This document shows positions 21,100 to 32,760 of a stretch of DNA of 64,000 nt, piece by piece. The position numbers were made by a program, and so were the translations under genes. Within the stretch, counting starts at the first letter, position 1; every line of letters starts with the position of its first letter. Below the pieces are notes generated by a model. It was given only the letters and a program-made list of their open reading frames with translations, was not told where the DNA came from and did not search any database. This DNA comes from Amyelois transitella. Its lineage: Eukaryota > Arthropoda > Insecta > Lepidoptera > Pyralidae. Location of the stretch: NCBI RefSeq assembly GCF_032362555.1, contig NC_083522.1:1342001-1406000 (forward strand), in the 5' to 3' direction.

Positions 21100-24000
21100 A
21101 AATTTCACTTTTGCTCTGCTTTGTTTTCACTATTCACTGGCACTATCACTACTAGCTTCGAAGCTGGCCGTCGCAGAATGCCACCACCGGTAGCCACATC
21201 AACGACTCTGGTCCGGTCGTCGGGGCCCGGCAGCGTGCGCACTACCCTCCCGCGAGGCCACGTGCCTCGCGGTAAGGCAGGATCCAGGACTGCTACGATG
21301 TCCCCACATCGGATGTCTCGGGTTGGCTGGCCGACGTTCCTCCGTGGCAGCAAGCCAGGAAGATATTCTTTCAGCCAGCGAGACCAGAAGTGGTCCGCTA
21401 GCCGCTGCGAAGTCTTCCACGAAGGTTTTCCGACAAGATCGGAATCGGAGAACGCGCCCAGCCTAGGCGCGCCGCAGGATCGCCCAATGAGGAAGTGGTT
21501 GGGCGTGAGTGACTCTGGATTGGTGTAGTCTTCCAGTTCGGTGAGAGGTCGAGAGTTGATAATGTGCTCGACCTCAAGCAGAAGAGTGTGTAGCGTCTCT
21601 TCTGAAGGATTTTTCTCTTTGAGCACGGCCGTCAGTGAAGTCTTAACGGACCGTACCAGTCTCTCCCACGCTCCTCCCATGTTCGGAGCACCAGGCGGTA
21701 TGAATTTCCACCTGACGCCAATGTTGTCCGCGGCTGCCTCTACCTCTTCTTTCTTCAATGCTTCTACAGCTTCTTTCAATTCTCTGTTGGCACCCACAAA
21801 ATTAGTACCATTGTCACTATAGATTACTTTTGGCATACCTCTTCTCGCGGCGAATCTTCTCAGGGCCATGATCATGGAGTCGGTTGACAGTGATGTAGCC
21901 AACTCTACGTGCACTGCTCTGGTTGTGAGACAGGTGAACAGTGCGCCCCATCGTTTTTCATGTCTTCTCCCAATGGTAATGGTCATCGGTCCGAAGTAAT
22001 CTACAGCTGTGCAAGTGAACGGGTGACTGTTGTGAGACAGTCTTTCTGGAGGCAGATCTCCCATCGGTATCGTCGTCGGCATGGATTTTCTTACTTTGCA
22101 CCATTGACAGAGGTGCGCGATTGATCGTACTGCTGCTCTTATTCCCACGATCCAGTATCTTTGTCTTAATTCGTTGATGACAGTAGCGTGGTTTCCGTGA
22201 TGGAACACATTGTGGTAATGTTGGATAAGCAGTCGTGTTACCCAATCACGTTTGTCTAATACTATCGGGTTCTTCTCTTGTTGTGTTCCTTCGACGGCGT
22301 TAATTCTTCCTTTCAATCGAAGTATTCCGTCGATTTCGACTATATCTAAATTATGCAGCTTCTGACTTTTCGTTAAATGTTGACCTTTTCTCAACGTAGC
22401 TATTTCGGCTTTGAAACTCTCTTCTTGACTTCGTCGCATCAATAGTTCCTCTGCTTTCGCTAACTGATGCGTTTCCAACGGAATAAAGAGTTTTTGTTGC
22501 TCTTTTGAAATCTTTTTTAGAACAATTGGAGTCTTCTTCCTTTTCCTGTTCTTCCTCCATGGTTCATCTTTCTTAGTCGCGTTGACTTTCTCTTTTTCAT
22601 GCTTATTATTTCTTAATATTTCGATGAACTGAACCACTCTTACCGTGGACCTTAGGAGTCTGTTCCAACTTGAAAATCTTTTCGGATCTGGCGTAGAAAA
22701 CTCTTTCTGTCTCGTTGTTGCTACTTTTTCAATCTTCTTGTCCTCTTCGTGCGGTTCTCTCTTGATTTCTTTCGGCTTCGGCCAATGTTCCTCAGATTGT
22801 TTTAAAAATTCAGGCCCTTCAAACCATCTGTGTCTTTCGTTGAAGTTTTCGGGCACATCCCTGGTTGCATCGTCAGCCGGGTTTTGGTTTGTCGGTACCC
22901 ATCTCCAATCTTGTGGTTTCGAAAGTTCTTCGATTTCGGCCAAGCGATGTGCCACGAACGTCTTAAATGTCCTCGGGTCTGATTTGATCCATGAAAGAAC
23001 CGTCGTTGAGTCTGTCCAAAAAGTCTTTTTCACTACCGTCAGATCCATTTCTTTTTCAATTGCGCGTGCTAGTCTGCAACCTAACAGTGCTGCTTGAAGT
23101 TCCAGTCTTGGAACGGATATCGGTTTTAGAGGAGTTACCCTGTTCTTTGCTGCGATCAACGAGGTTTTCGTATCTTCTTCCATCGTTTTCCAATATGCTG
23201 AGGCTGCATAGGACGTTTCGCTTGCATCCGTGAAGACGTGTAGCTCTCCCTCGGTGTGGTGAGGAGAGATGCATCGTGGTATTGTGAGCTCTTCTATTGT
23301 CTTCATATGTTGTAAGTATTTACGCCATTCGTCTTCTTCTGATGCCAAAATCTCGGTGTCCCATCCAACTCCGCTTCTCCAGATATTCTGCATTAGTTTC
23401 TTACCTTGAATAAGAACTGGAGCTATTAATCCCAAGGGATCAAATGTTGACATGATCGCGCTGACCACTTGTCTTTTCGTAGGGGTCTTTTCTCCTCGTA
23501 AAATTTCCCTTGGTACGTTTCTCATAGCTACCCGAAATGAGAAGCAGTCTTCTTGCACTTTCCATTTCATTCCGAGCGTTTTCTCTTCTTGCTGACCAAG
23601 TCCTAATTCCTTTTCCAGACTATTGTCTCCGTTGATCCTTTTCAATACGTTAGGACGGTTGGATGCCCATCCTCTTAAATGGAAACTTGCTTTCTTATGT
23701 ATTTCGTCGACTGTCGTGGCGACTTCTACCGCATGTTCTTCTTTCCAAAAACTTTGTAGATAATCGTCCATGTAATGATTCTTTTCTATCGCTTTGATGG
23801 CCTCATGGTGCCCTTGTCCGTTGTCTTTCGCGTTTTTGTTTTTCACAAATATTGCTGTACTGGGTGATGAGGCCGCTCCGAATATCACAGTTTTAAGACG
23901 ATACTCCTTCATTGGTCCTGTCCTGTCGCCTCCTCTCCATAAGAATCGCAAACTATCTCTGTCGTCTTCTCTCATGAGGATTTGCAGGAACATCTCTTTA

Positions 24001-24525
24001 ATGTCAGCTACGACTGCTATAGGACCTTGACGAAAGCGTATTAACACACCCCATAATGATTGAAGCAGATCCGGTCCAGATAAGAGCGCGTCGTTCAGAC
24101 ACTTCCCATTGGATCTTGCTGCTGCATCGAATACTATTCTTCTTTTCTTTTTCGTTGGGTGAGTGACGGCGAAGTGCGGTAAGTACCACAATCTCGTGGA
24201 TTTACTTTGATTCGGAGCTTCTTCTGCGTAGTCTGAATCTAATAAATGTTGCATCTGTTTCTCGTAGTCGGCTTTCAGTTCAGGATCTTTATCCAACTTT
24301 TTCTCCAAGTTTCTCATTCTGCTTTCCGCAGTTGATCGATTGTCTGGAAGAGTTTCGTCTTCCGCTTTCCAGATTAATCCCGCTTCGTATTTATCGACAG
24401 CAACTTTTCGCACGACTTCTTCCAATTTCTTGGTTGCTCTCTCTTCAATGTCAGACGATGGCTTCCTTTCAGTGACACCTAGTGCTTCTATTGCGAAGTG
24501 TTCTTTAATTATGGCATCCAAATTG
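21100..24525 (-). other. pol: pol part of the BEL/Pao element (RT, RNase H, integrase)
   Basis: Contains Pao-type reverse transcriptase motifs (VVADIKEMFLQI, active-site YMDDYL), RNase H (HVFTDASE, WTDSTTVLSW), the integrase zinc-binding and catalytic region (FTCTAVDYFGPM, VIYSDNGTNF, GAWERLVRSVK) and the C-terminal domain often called DUF5641 (RPASKLVVIV near the end). It copies the element's RNA to DNA and inserts it. Treated as part of a fossil or young element, not as a host gene. Confidence 0.9.
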
Positions 24526-24529
24526 TCGT

Positions 24530-26550
24530 CTTAACTTTTCAGATGCGCACATCTCATAAACTGTACTTGTTTCGTTATCCCACCATCGCAACCGTGTAAT
24601 ACCCATCCCAGCTTCGTGAATGAAGCAACGGGTTCGTCCTTCTTGCGTTTCCTAGTGTGTCTCGATACGATCAGTTCCCAATTGTCCTGACCTATTAACA
24701 TTTTTGGAGGCATGTCTTCGTAACATATTTTGTCGATAAGAGGCTTCAGGTGTGGACAGGCTTCCAATCTCGCCCTATCCACTGCTTGCGGTGACAACTG
24801 GATTTCTTTAATTGTTCTCACGTTATTTATGTTCATTTTCTTCCGTCGGTGGACGCCTTTAATCTTCAAATTGATTCTTTCAGAATCCGTGTTTCTTATT
24901 GTATTTCCACCAACTGTTTCTAGAGCAAGGATTTCTTTCGGTCCTGTTGCTCCTATTTCTTTTGCTGTAGCTTCGTCCAGCAATGTGACTGTCGAACCTT
25001 CATCCAGAAGTGCTAATACTTTCACAGATTTCGTTGGCCCGTATAGCTGTACGGGCATTATTTTCAATAGCGCTTGTGGTGTTTTCAAAGTGTTGACAGT
25101 TCCAGTAACACTAGCTTCTTCTTTCTTCTTTTCATATGTACTGTTTTCTTTCTTATATTCCTTATGAAGAAGCGCATGGTGTAATCTCTTACATTGTCGG
25201 CAGGGTCTAGACCTGCAATCATCTTTTCGATGTCGTCCTCTTAGGCAATTGAAGCAAACTTTTAACTTTTTTACCATTTCCCACCTTTCGTCGATACTTG
25301 CGTTTTTCAATTCTTTGCATTCCGAAAAATAGTGATCTCCTTTGCATTGAATACATTGAATTCCCCTTCTCATGGGTTGTTCAACTGCTACGTGTGCTGA
25401 CTGCCTCTTTGGTTGTATCACTTTCTTCTTTTCGTTTGATAGCAGCACAACACTTCTATCGGCTTCTTTGTTCAGGAAGTTAGCTAATATTTCGAGATCA
25501 GGTTCATCTTCGTCGTATTGTGCGATATAATCACACCATCTAAATTGAATAAACGCTGGTAATTTTTCTGTGATTTGTTTCACTATTTCCGGTGAGTGTA
25601 GGTACTTGTTTTTCTTTAACCCTTTGATACTTGTCACACTGTTGTTGACTTTACATGAGAATGCACTAAGTTCTTGTACATTTTCACTTACACGAGGAAG
25701 CGCCCTTAATTTGTCTAATTCGGCCGTGACTAATAAGTCCGCTCTACCGAATCTTCTCCTTAATGCTTCCATGACGTCGTTGGGTTGAGAATCCGAATAC
25801 AATATATTTTTCACTGCTTCTCTTGCTTGTCCCACGATGCTTTTTCTTAGTCGAGCCATATTCTGAACTGCCGAAAACATAGTAGATGTTTCGGTGTATA
25901 CTGTTAGGAAAGCTAGCCATTCTGCACTATCTCCATTAAATGTTGGTAACTCAAACATGTACTTCGGTGGCAACGGTTTGTGTTTCGAAGTAGCTTTTTC
26001 GAATGCCGCCGCTATAGCTGAAGCGAGGTTGTTCATTGGTAGATCTTCATTTCTGTTGAATGGAACTTCCATACATGACGCGTTGTCTTGTGTGCCAGCC
26101 ATCCAACTTCGTACACGATCCGCCCTGTCCTCTGGTTCCTCTAGGTCGGAATCAGATTCTTCCTCAAGAAGTTTCGCCTCTGCTTCCCTTTTCGCGGTTT
26201 CTGCTTTTATTTGTTCCAATTTGAGTTCCGCAATTTCTTTTTCCAATTGAAGTTTCCTTCTTGTTTTCACTGACTTGCTTGTTCCTGCTCTCTTGCTCCT
26301 AGATGGGGAGCGCGTTGTCTGCGTAGGCTCGCTATCTCTCGGTTCCATTGGAACTAATGTCATCGTGCTTCCCGGTAGTGCTTGTTCTCGCGTTCCAGTT
26401 TGCATGCTTGTGTTTGTGGAGTCCTCAGTTCCACTTGTAGTTCCTCGACTTGTAGGAGTTCTATGTGTTGTGCCTGTTTCCTCACTTGTTGTAGTAGGTG
26501 GACGTAATGGTTCCATTTTGCCTTTCTGGCTTCTCGTTACTGGCATTTTG
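24530..26550 (-). other. gag: gag-protease part of the BEL/Pao element
   Basis: It starts near MPVTRSQKGKMEP, then a Ser/Thr-rich head, a coiled-coil Glu/Lys stretch, the Pao gag core (FELPTFNGDSAEWLAFLTVY), three cysteine-knuckle-type blocks (CIQCKGDHYFSEC, CFNCLRGRHRKDDC, CRQCKRLHH) and the Pao-type aspartic protease motif LLDEGSTVTLL. This makes the virus-like particle core. In this family gag and pol are usually made as one polyprotein. Confidence 0.88.
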
Positions 26551-26564
26551 AAAGGTATTGAAGA

Positions 26565-26581
26565 TCCGGCTCGAAGGACCA
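26565..26581 (-). other. Primer binding site, complementary to tRNA-Tyr 3' end
   Basis: On the minus strand TGGTCCTTCGAGCCGGA starts 6 bp after the 5' LTR. It is the exact complement of ...TCCGGCTCGAAGGACCA, the 3' end of animal tRNA-Tyr with CCA. Confidence 0.7.
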
Positions 26582-26587
26582 CGCCTT

Positions 26588-28027
26588 TGTTGCGGGTCGA
26601 GGTGGCAGTATAACCCTGACTAGGTACCTGCCTCCCCTAGCCTCCCCTTCACTTATAGGGAGTCCCGAATTCCGCTCCAGTAGAAGTCCGCCCCCCCCCC
26701 GCTGGTATATGACGTCAACGGCTGCGGACGCGGCAGTGAGGCCAACAAAGAATCCTCGGATGGTAGGTTGTGTAGAAATAGGGTCATCAACCTCTTCCAA
26801 AAGCCTATGTCTAATTTCACTGGATTGTCAATAATTTACTATACGTGGGGTCATTGACCTTACTCACTGAGTGTCTATTCACTATATGATCACTAAATAT
26901 TGAGTCTCTCTCTCTCTAACTAAAGTCTATGTCACTTAATAAAGTCTGAATTACTCACGGTTTAAAGGTTCAGTCACTGAAATCCAATAGCACTATCACT
27001 AATTGGAATACCTACTCACTATATTCAAGTCTTATTAGAAACCACTAAACTCATTGAAGAATTAAAAACGAAAACAATACACACAATTTGTCCGTCCACT
27101 AACCACGCACAACACCTTATACTAATTTCCTAACACTATTAAACTATTACACTAAGAGGTATTATTCCGACTTAATTTTCTTGAGGACTTTTTCTTTCTT
27201 GAAGACTTTTTCTTTCTTTAGGACTTTTTCTTTCTTGAGGTCTTCTTTTTCTTGATTTTTCACTTTAAACTGGAACAATTGCACTACGATGCCCTCTGCC
27301 GCCGATTTTACTATTGTAAGTCGGAGTAATACCTTAACGCGAACCTCAAATTTCGTGACGATTTCTGGTGTTGTGCATAGCTTCGCTTAGGTGATATTTA
27401 TTTACTTTTCTCAATTTCACATGATAAAAACATAACAATTTCCATTTTCCAAATAAACTTACAAAAATTCTCATCATATAAAATAATTTACAAATATCAC
27501 AATTTCTTTCTCAAAGAGATTTTAACAAAAGTTTGTCTTCAAGCTATGATTTCAGCAAAATTTCTTGTCAACTTTTAAATATTTCTCGAATATACAATAT
27601 AAGATTCTAATAAATTCTAAGTTATACAAAAATACACATATCATACTTTCTTATTACAATACTTTCGTTTCTATAAACAATATACTTTTCGAGAAATTTA
27701 CTTACATTTGTTGACATCAAAAAACATAATCCAATTATTGACCTTGTGTCCTTGACTTTTATAAAAATAGCGTTATCACTTATCTATGACGGTCTGCGTT
27801 ATCGTTTATCAATAAGGTTTCATAAATAATAATAACAATATCTAAAATATGCCTCTAAAGTGCTCATTCGCTTTCTAGTGTACTATCTAATGCAATTGAC
27901 CGTCGTAGTGGGGGTATTGTTTGATCTCGCTTCTTTTGTTCTATACAATACAATACTTAATGAGTGTGCTACAATATGACAATGTTTAATGAGTGTGCGC
28001 TATGTTAAATTTAATGTGTCGCTAACA
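26588..28027 (-). repeat. 5' LTR of the BEL/Pao element
   Basis: 1,440 bp, the partner of 19544-20980; it would carry the promoter for the element's RNA. Confidence 0.95.
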
Positions 28028-28139
28028 ATGTATATATGTATGAAAGTAATAATTTTATAATTAAGTAAAACTAACTTTAAGACCAAACCGTGAGAGAGCA
28101 GGTCAAAATGCCACTCATACCATGTCATACCAATAAACT

Positions 28140-28700
28140 TTTTTCTGTGTTAATAAAGGCGACTAAGGAACAGGCAAAACTTGGGATTCTTCTTTTAGGA
28201 GATAGGCTAGTAATCGCTTCATCAACTATCCAGTTGAACGTGGCCTCATTTTATTTATTTAAAAAAAATGTAAGTACAAACGCGGACTTACCTAATGCCG
28301 TTTGGCATTCTCTACCAGTCAACCAGCTGACCAAACAAATAAAACTTTAAGTTGGTGGTGCGCTAAACTGCACATGCATACTGCGAAATGTATGTATTTT
28401 GCAGTATGCATTACTGCAAAATACATACATTTCGAAAACATACATACATATGGTCACGTCTATATCCCTTGCGGGGTAGACAGAGCCAAGAGTCTTGAAA
28501 AGATTGAATGGCCACGTTCAGCTATTTGGCTTAACGATAGAATTGAGATTCAAATAGTGACAGGTTCCTAGCCCATCGCCTAAAAAAAATCCCAAGTTTG
28601 TAAGCCTATCCCTTAGTCGCCTTTTACGACATCCATGGGAAAGAGATGGAGTGGACCAATTTTTTTTTTTGTATTGGTGCTGGGAACCACACGGCACCAC
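28140..28700 (-). mobile_element. SINE A fragment and reverse SINE A copy with a hairpin at its tail
   Basis: 28140-28245 is a short + strand piece (AATAAAGGCGACTAAGGAAC). 28441-28700 is a near full-length reverse copy from ACATACATATGGTCACG to GGTGCTGGGAACCACACGG. Directly before its tail, 28384-28406 and 28412-28434 are a perfect 23-bp inverted repeat with a 5-bp loop. Confidence 0.75.
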
Positions 28701-28759
28701 GGCACGGCATTTCGAAAAAATGCATAAATACATACAAGACACATAAAATATATATATAT

Positions 28760-29810
28760 ACAATTAGGAAGACCCATTTATTGACCTGCCGAAGGCTTTC
28801 CTTCCATTCTTTCAGTGACTATCGGTTGTGTCTTCCCCGTATTTCCTTAGAAATGGATGTGTGTATTAACCTATCTTAATCCTACCTATTGTTCTAGTTT
28901 ATCTATCGTCTTTGTTTCATGTGGGCAGTAAGCTTAGTTGCCTATTTAGTTTTAAAAAAATATCCAATGCACTGACATGTATTAATTTTGCTACCATAGG
29001 CAACCTATACCGCGGCTCGGGCGATTTCCGAACGTATAAAATATGGAGAACACATATCTATCCCTTTAAAAGACTGGCCAAGAGCATGTCGGGCCACGTG
29101 CAGTAAAAATTACCTCTATACATACATATAATAAAATCATAAATGAGTCGTGTCTGTACATTGAATAGTTTTTAGAAATGTGATATACATTATTTGTATT
29201 TTTCTAAGACAAAAACAATAGGTTTCGAATTTTTGTACGTTCACGGCCTCGCGATGGAATTAAAAATTGCTGTAGCAATTTGAAAGCAGTTTTCGTTAAG
29301 ATACAGTCACCCACTTTCTGCATATTATAGTGTTTATTATATTCAAATTGGCTAAAAATATACGATCATTTTTCAATAGTAAATATAATCATCCCTTTGC
29401 TATTTATATTTTCTTTGGAAACTGTAGCCTGCAAAAACGATTATTAATTTATAAATAAATACCTATGTCCCTTTCGGGGTAAACAGAGCCAACAGTCTCG
29501 AAAAGACTTGAAGTTTATATGTCAACATTAAAAATGATGTTTTATGTAGAATAATCGCAAAATTATACATATATTATGCATGATTTTTTTAAATTTTAAC
29601 TCTTATAAATATTGGTATTGGTCAAAGGTATACAATCAATGACGATCAGTTATGTTATTCCGATGAAAATAAAATCATTATTATTGGTACTTATTGACTG
29701 GCTCTGTCTACCCCGTGCCTAAGGGATAAAGAAGTGTTATATGCAATGAACACCAGGAGGATGATAATGACTATTGCCAATTTAGGTAATTAACATAAAG
29801 TCGTTACTTC
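28760..29810. other. Intergenic with repeat scraps
   Basis: It holds short SINE A scraps (29465-29510 and 29695-29740) and a Helitron-like start TACATATAATAAAATC (29125). I see no gene. Confidence 0.4.
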
Positions 29811-29821
29811 CCTACTATTCC

Positions 29822-30000
29822 TACCTATAAATATTATAAATGAGTAAGTAACTCTGTTTGTCTGGCTTTTAGGTTTCACGCCTTAATTTCACAACCGATT
29901 TTAATGAAATTTGTTACAGAGCAAGACTCTGATAAAGAACATAGGCAACTTTTATTGTGAAAAAGAAACAACGGGGTCGAAGTCGCGGGCAAAATCTAGT
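29822..30000 (+). mobile_element. Helitron-like element (family B variant)
   Basis: ATAAATATTATAAATGAGTA, CCGATTTTAATGAAATTTG, then GGGGTCGAAGTCGCGGGC and AAAATCTAGT at the end. It is 290 bp upstream of the lipase-fold gene and could carry regulatory sequence. Confidence 0.5.
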
Positions 30001-30250
30001 ACTATCTAATTAAGCAGAATTCTATAATTACCGTCCTTGAAACAAAGATGTATTATGGAAGAGAACTAACGCAATTTTCATAGGACATTATTAAAAGGAA
30101 AATAGAAGAAAAAAAAAGAAAAAATTTATTTTCTTTCAAATCTATACCTTTCTAAGTATTTAAGCGAAACTTTTTGTTTTGACAGCCAAGTAACACTTCT
30201 GTATACTCATTATTTTACAGCGTTACTCCGCTGAATTCGCAAAATAACAT

Positions 30251-30290
30251 TATAAAACGCTGTATTTACCCAAAACCTCACCATTCAGAC
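30251..30290 (+). promoter_or_regulatory. Core promoter of the lipase-fold egg-protein-like gene
   Basis: TATAAAA at 30251-30257, then an initiator-like TTCAGAC at about 30284-30290, spaced near 31 bp as in strong TATA promoters. If used, the leader is only about 8 nt before ATGATG at 30294. Confidence 0.55.
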
Positions 30291-30293
30291 ATC

Positions 30294-32153
30294 ATGATGA
30301 AGGCAGTGTGGTTATTATTCTGCCTTGGGCTAGCCCGCGGAAGCATATTCCGTAGGCCCTACCAGCCTCATTTGGAGAGCTTCGGCCAACAAGACTCCAT
30401 AGAATCATACCGACAGGAAGAACCTCAGGTCAGGCAGGTCACCATCGTCGTAGACCCCAATAACTCCAACGACCAGTCGGATTTGGAGCAGCAATTCAGA
30501 TACGTCAACAATGAATACTACCCCAACGGGAAGTATATTGAGAAGCACACCAAGAAGCAGAAAAAGCAAAAAAAATACAAACAACAAGCCTCCGATGAAG
30601 ACCAGACCCAACTGAGATACTTGAACTCTGAATACTACCCGATCTACCGGTATGCTGACCAGAAACAAAATTTCTTCATCAGCAAGAAGGTCGCCAGGCC
30701 GAACCAAGAATATATGCCCAATGACCAAGATTTGAAGCAATTCAGATTGGTCAAGGGAGAATATTACACCATTCCTCGGTATGGGGACAGTCAGTCTTAC
30801 TCTTTAATGAACCAGCAAGACCACAAACACACAGACGCCTACGGCGATGCCGTACAATGGAGAGGAATCAAGATCGCCGTTGGACCCCAATCCAAAGTCC
30901 AGAAGGAGGACATCGAAAGCATCTATTACGAGGCCCAGAAAGCCATGAAGCATCCCAGTGAGGAAGTAAGACAGAAATACCACGAGATGTACGAGTCTGT
31001 TTCCGAAGAGGACGCTCAAGACGCTAATTTGAACGCTACTCAGCTGTTGAAGAAATACCAGTACCCGGTTGAAGAACATGTCGTGAGGACTGACGATGGT
31101 TATTACCTGACCATGTTCCGCATCGTCAAAGAGACAGAGAAGGAATCTAAGGAGGTTGCTGAGCGCCCTGTCGTTCTCTTGATGCACAGTATGCTCGGAA
31201 GCGCCGACGATTGGCTCCTCATGGGGCCAACCCACTCGCTCGCCTATCTCTTAGCTGACCAGGGTTACGATGTATGGCTCGGCAACGCCCGTGGCAACAG
31301 ATACTCCCATCACCACGTCAGCCGTCACCCCGCTCAGGATGATTTCTGGCGCTACAGCAACGATGAGATTGCGCTCCACGACCTACCAGCCATGATCGAC
31401 TACGCCTTGAAAACATCCAACCAGAAGAAGCTGTTCTACGTCGGCTACGACCTCGGTACCACTGCCTACTTCGCCTTGGCCTCCACTCGCCCTGAGTACA
31501 ACGACAAGGTCACCAAGATGTACGCTCTCTCCCCCATGGCGTACATGAGCCACGTCCGCAGTCCGTTAGTGAAGATGATCGCTCCGAACAGCCCGTTTTA
31601 CCAGGATCTGAAGCAGTACCTCAAAGACGGCGAATTCAATCCCAGCACGGAGTTAGTTTACACGATGGGGGGCGAGATGTTGGAGAAAGAGATCGGTTGC
31701 AAGAACATCGCCTCTAACGTGTACTTCGTGATGTCCGGCTTGAACGTGGAGAACATGGACGTGAAGACGATCCGCGTCATCATGGGTCACTTGCCGTCGG
31801 GGGCTTCCACGCGCCAGGTGAAGCAGTACGGCCAGGCAGCAGCAAAGACCGACTTCAGAATGTACGACTACGGTTCAGAGATCAACCAGGAGGTGTACGG
31901 TCAGCCAGAGCCGCCAGTATATGACGTCACCAAGATCCGTTCCCCTGTGGCCCTGTACTTCAGCGAGCATGACTGGTTGGCGCACCCCCAGGACGTCCTC
32001 CGGCTGAAGGAGCAGCTCCCCAACGTGACAGAATACTTCCAAGTGCCCGTTGACTACTTCAGCCACATAGACTTCCTCGCCTCACAGAAGGCCACCGAAG
32101 TGGTGTACAAGAAGCTCATCGACTCCATCAAAAGCAATATTCATAAGAATTAA
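30294..32153 (+). CDS. Catalytically dead lipase homologue, probable egg-specific/yolk protein type
   Basis: An intronless gene of 619 residues. Signal peptide MMKAVWLLFCLGLARG, then a charged region with three imperfect repeats (residues 66-81, 105-120, 149-163; consensus QFRxVxxEYYxxxxxY) and a Lys-rich block (84-96). From about residue 255 it is the same lipase fold as 15451-16863: YQYPVEEHVVRTDDGY, GSADDW, YDVWLGNARGN, LPAMIDY. The nucleophile elbow is GYDLG, with Asp386 in place of Ser, while the acid Asp560 (HDWLAHP) and His591 (FSHID) remain; the oxyanion-side HG is HS. Hydrolysis is therefore not expected. Lepidopteran egg-specific protein/YP2 and fly yolk proteins are known lipase-derived storage proteins, and the strong TATA promoter and charged extension fit that. 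This role is inference. Codon use is strongly GC-ending, suggesting high expression. Confidence 0.85.
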   Translation: MMKAVWLLFCLGLARGSIFRRPYQPHLESFGQQDSIESYRQEEPQVRQVTIVVDPNNSNDQSDLEQQFRYVNNEYYPNGKYIEKHTKKQKKQKKYKQQASDEDQTQLRYLNSEYYPIYRYADQKQNFFISKKVARPNQEYMPNDQDLKQFRLVKGEYYTIPRYGDSQSYSLMNQQDHKHTDAYGDAVQWRGIKIAVGPQSKVQKEDIESIYYEAQKAMKHPSEEVRQKYHEMYESVSEEDAQDANLNATQLLKKYQYPVEEHVVRTDDGYYLTMFRIVKETEKESKEVAERPVVLLMHSMLGSADDWLLMGPTHSLAYLLADQGYDVWLGNARGNRYSHHHVSRHPAQDDFWRYSNDEIALHDLPAMIDYALKTSNQKKLFYVGYDLGTTAYFALASTRPEYNDKVTKMYALSPMAYMSHVRSPLVKMIAPNSPFYQDLKQYLKDGEFNPSTELVYTMGGEMLEKEIGCKNIASNVYFVMSGLNVENMDVKTIRVIMGHLPSGASTRQVKQYGQAAAKTDFRMYDYGSEINQEVYGQPEPPVYDVTKIRSPVALYFSEHDWLAHPQDVLRLKEQLPNVTEYFQVPVDYFSHIDFLASQKATEVVYKKLIDSIKSNIHKN

Positions 32154-32599
32154 TGTGTGTTAAATAATGTGTATACCTAGAATTTAATAGTATATAAAAT
32201 TAAAAACCTCATGTAATTAAGCTATCATTTGTAGGTCATTAACGAATTATTAAATCCGTCCATTTTATAATTATTATTTTTTATTTGCAAAACCTAAACT
32301 CCAGAAACTTAATTGGAAATCTCTCAAATCTCACACTTACCTACTATACATTTTCATGTGTAGAAATCTGAAAAAAGATTTCTATGCATAATTCGTAAAA
32401 CTACTGTGCAGATTGTGATGAAATTTGGCCAAAAAAGGAAATCAAATCTTCAAGGGTAATGGGATACTTTTTTAAAATCAAGCTTGGGGGTCAGAGTGAG
32501 ATAAAAAAAAACAAGAATAAGTACTAATATGAATGCTAATAATGGTGACCGAAACATTTGTAATGATTTTCTGAAAATGTTTCTTTATTTAGGATAAAT

Positions 32600-32760
32600 T
32601 TTGAGATTCTTATTTTAGGCGATGGGTTTAAAACCTGTCGCTAATTGAAGCTCAATACCATTATAAAGACAGCTGAACATTGCCTTTCAGTCTTTTTATT
32701 ACCGGTGGCTCTGTCTACCCCGCAAAGGATAAGACTATATTTTATGTAGGTATGTGTGTA
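32600..32760 (+). mobile_element. SINE family A copy, diverged
   Basis: TTTTAGGCGATGGGTTTAAA, CCTGTCGCTAATTGAAGC, GGCTCTGTCTACCCCGCAAA, tail TATGTAGGTATGTG. Confidence 0.6.

Larger units (their letters stand above)
19544..28027 (-). mobile_element. BEL/Pao LTR retrotransposon, young and essentially whole
   Basis: An 8,484-bp element on the minus strand. The LTRs are 19544-20980 and 26588-28027 (TG...CA), with the 5-bp target duplication ATGTA on both sides (19539-19543, 28028-28032). Parts in element order are 5' LTR, tRNA-Tyr-type primer site, Gag with CCHC knuckles, aspartic protease, reverse transcriptase, RNase H, integrase, polypurine tract and 3' LTR. No envelope region is seen. The order and motifs are those of the Pao/BEL lineage. 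The two LTRs differ at only a couple of spots in 1.44 kb (a C-run length and a short A-rich stretch), so the insertion is recent, likely well under a million years by usual insect rates. It looks whole or nearly so, with at most about one break in its coding region. It lies between two lipase-fold genes and inside a SINE tail. Confidence 0.95.
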
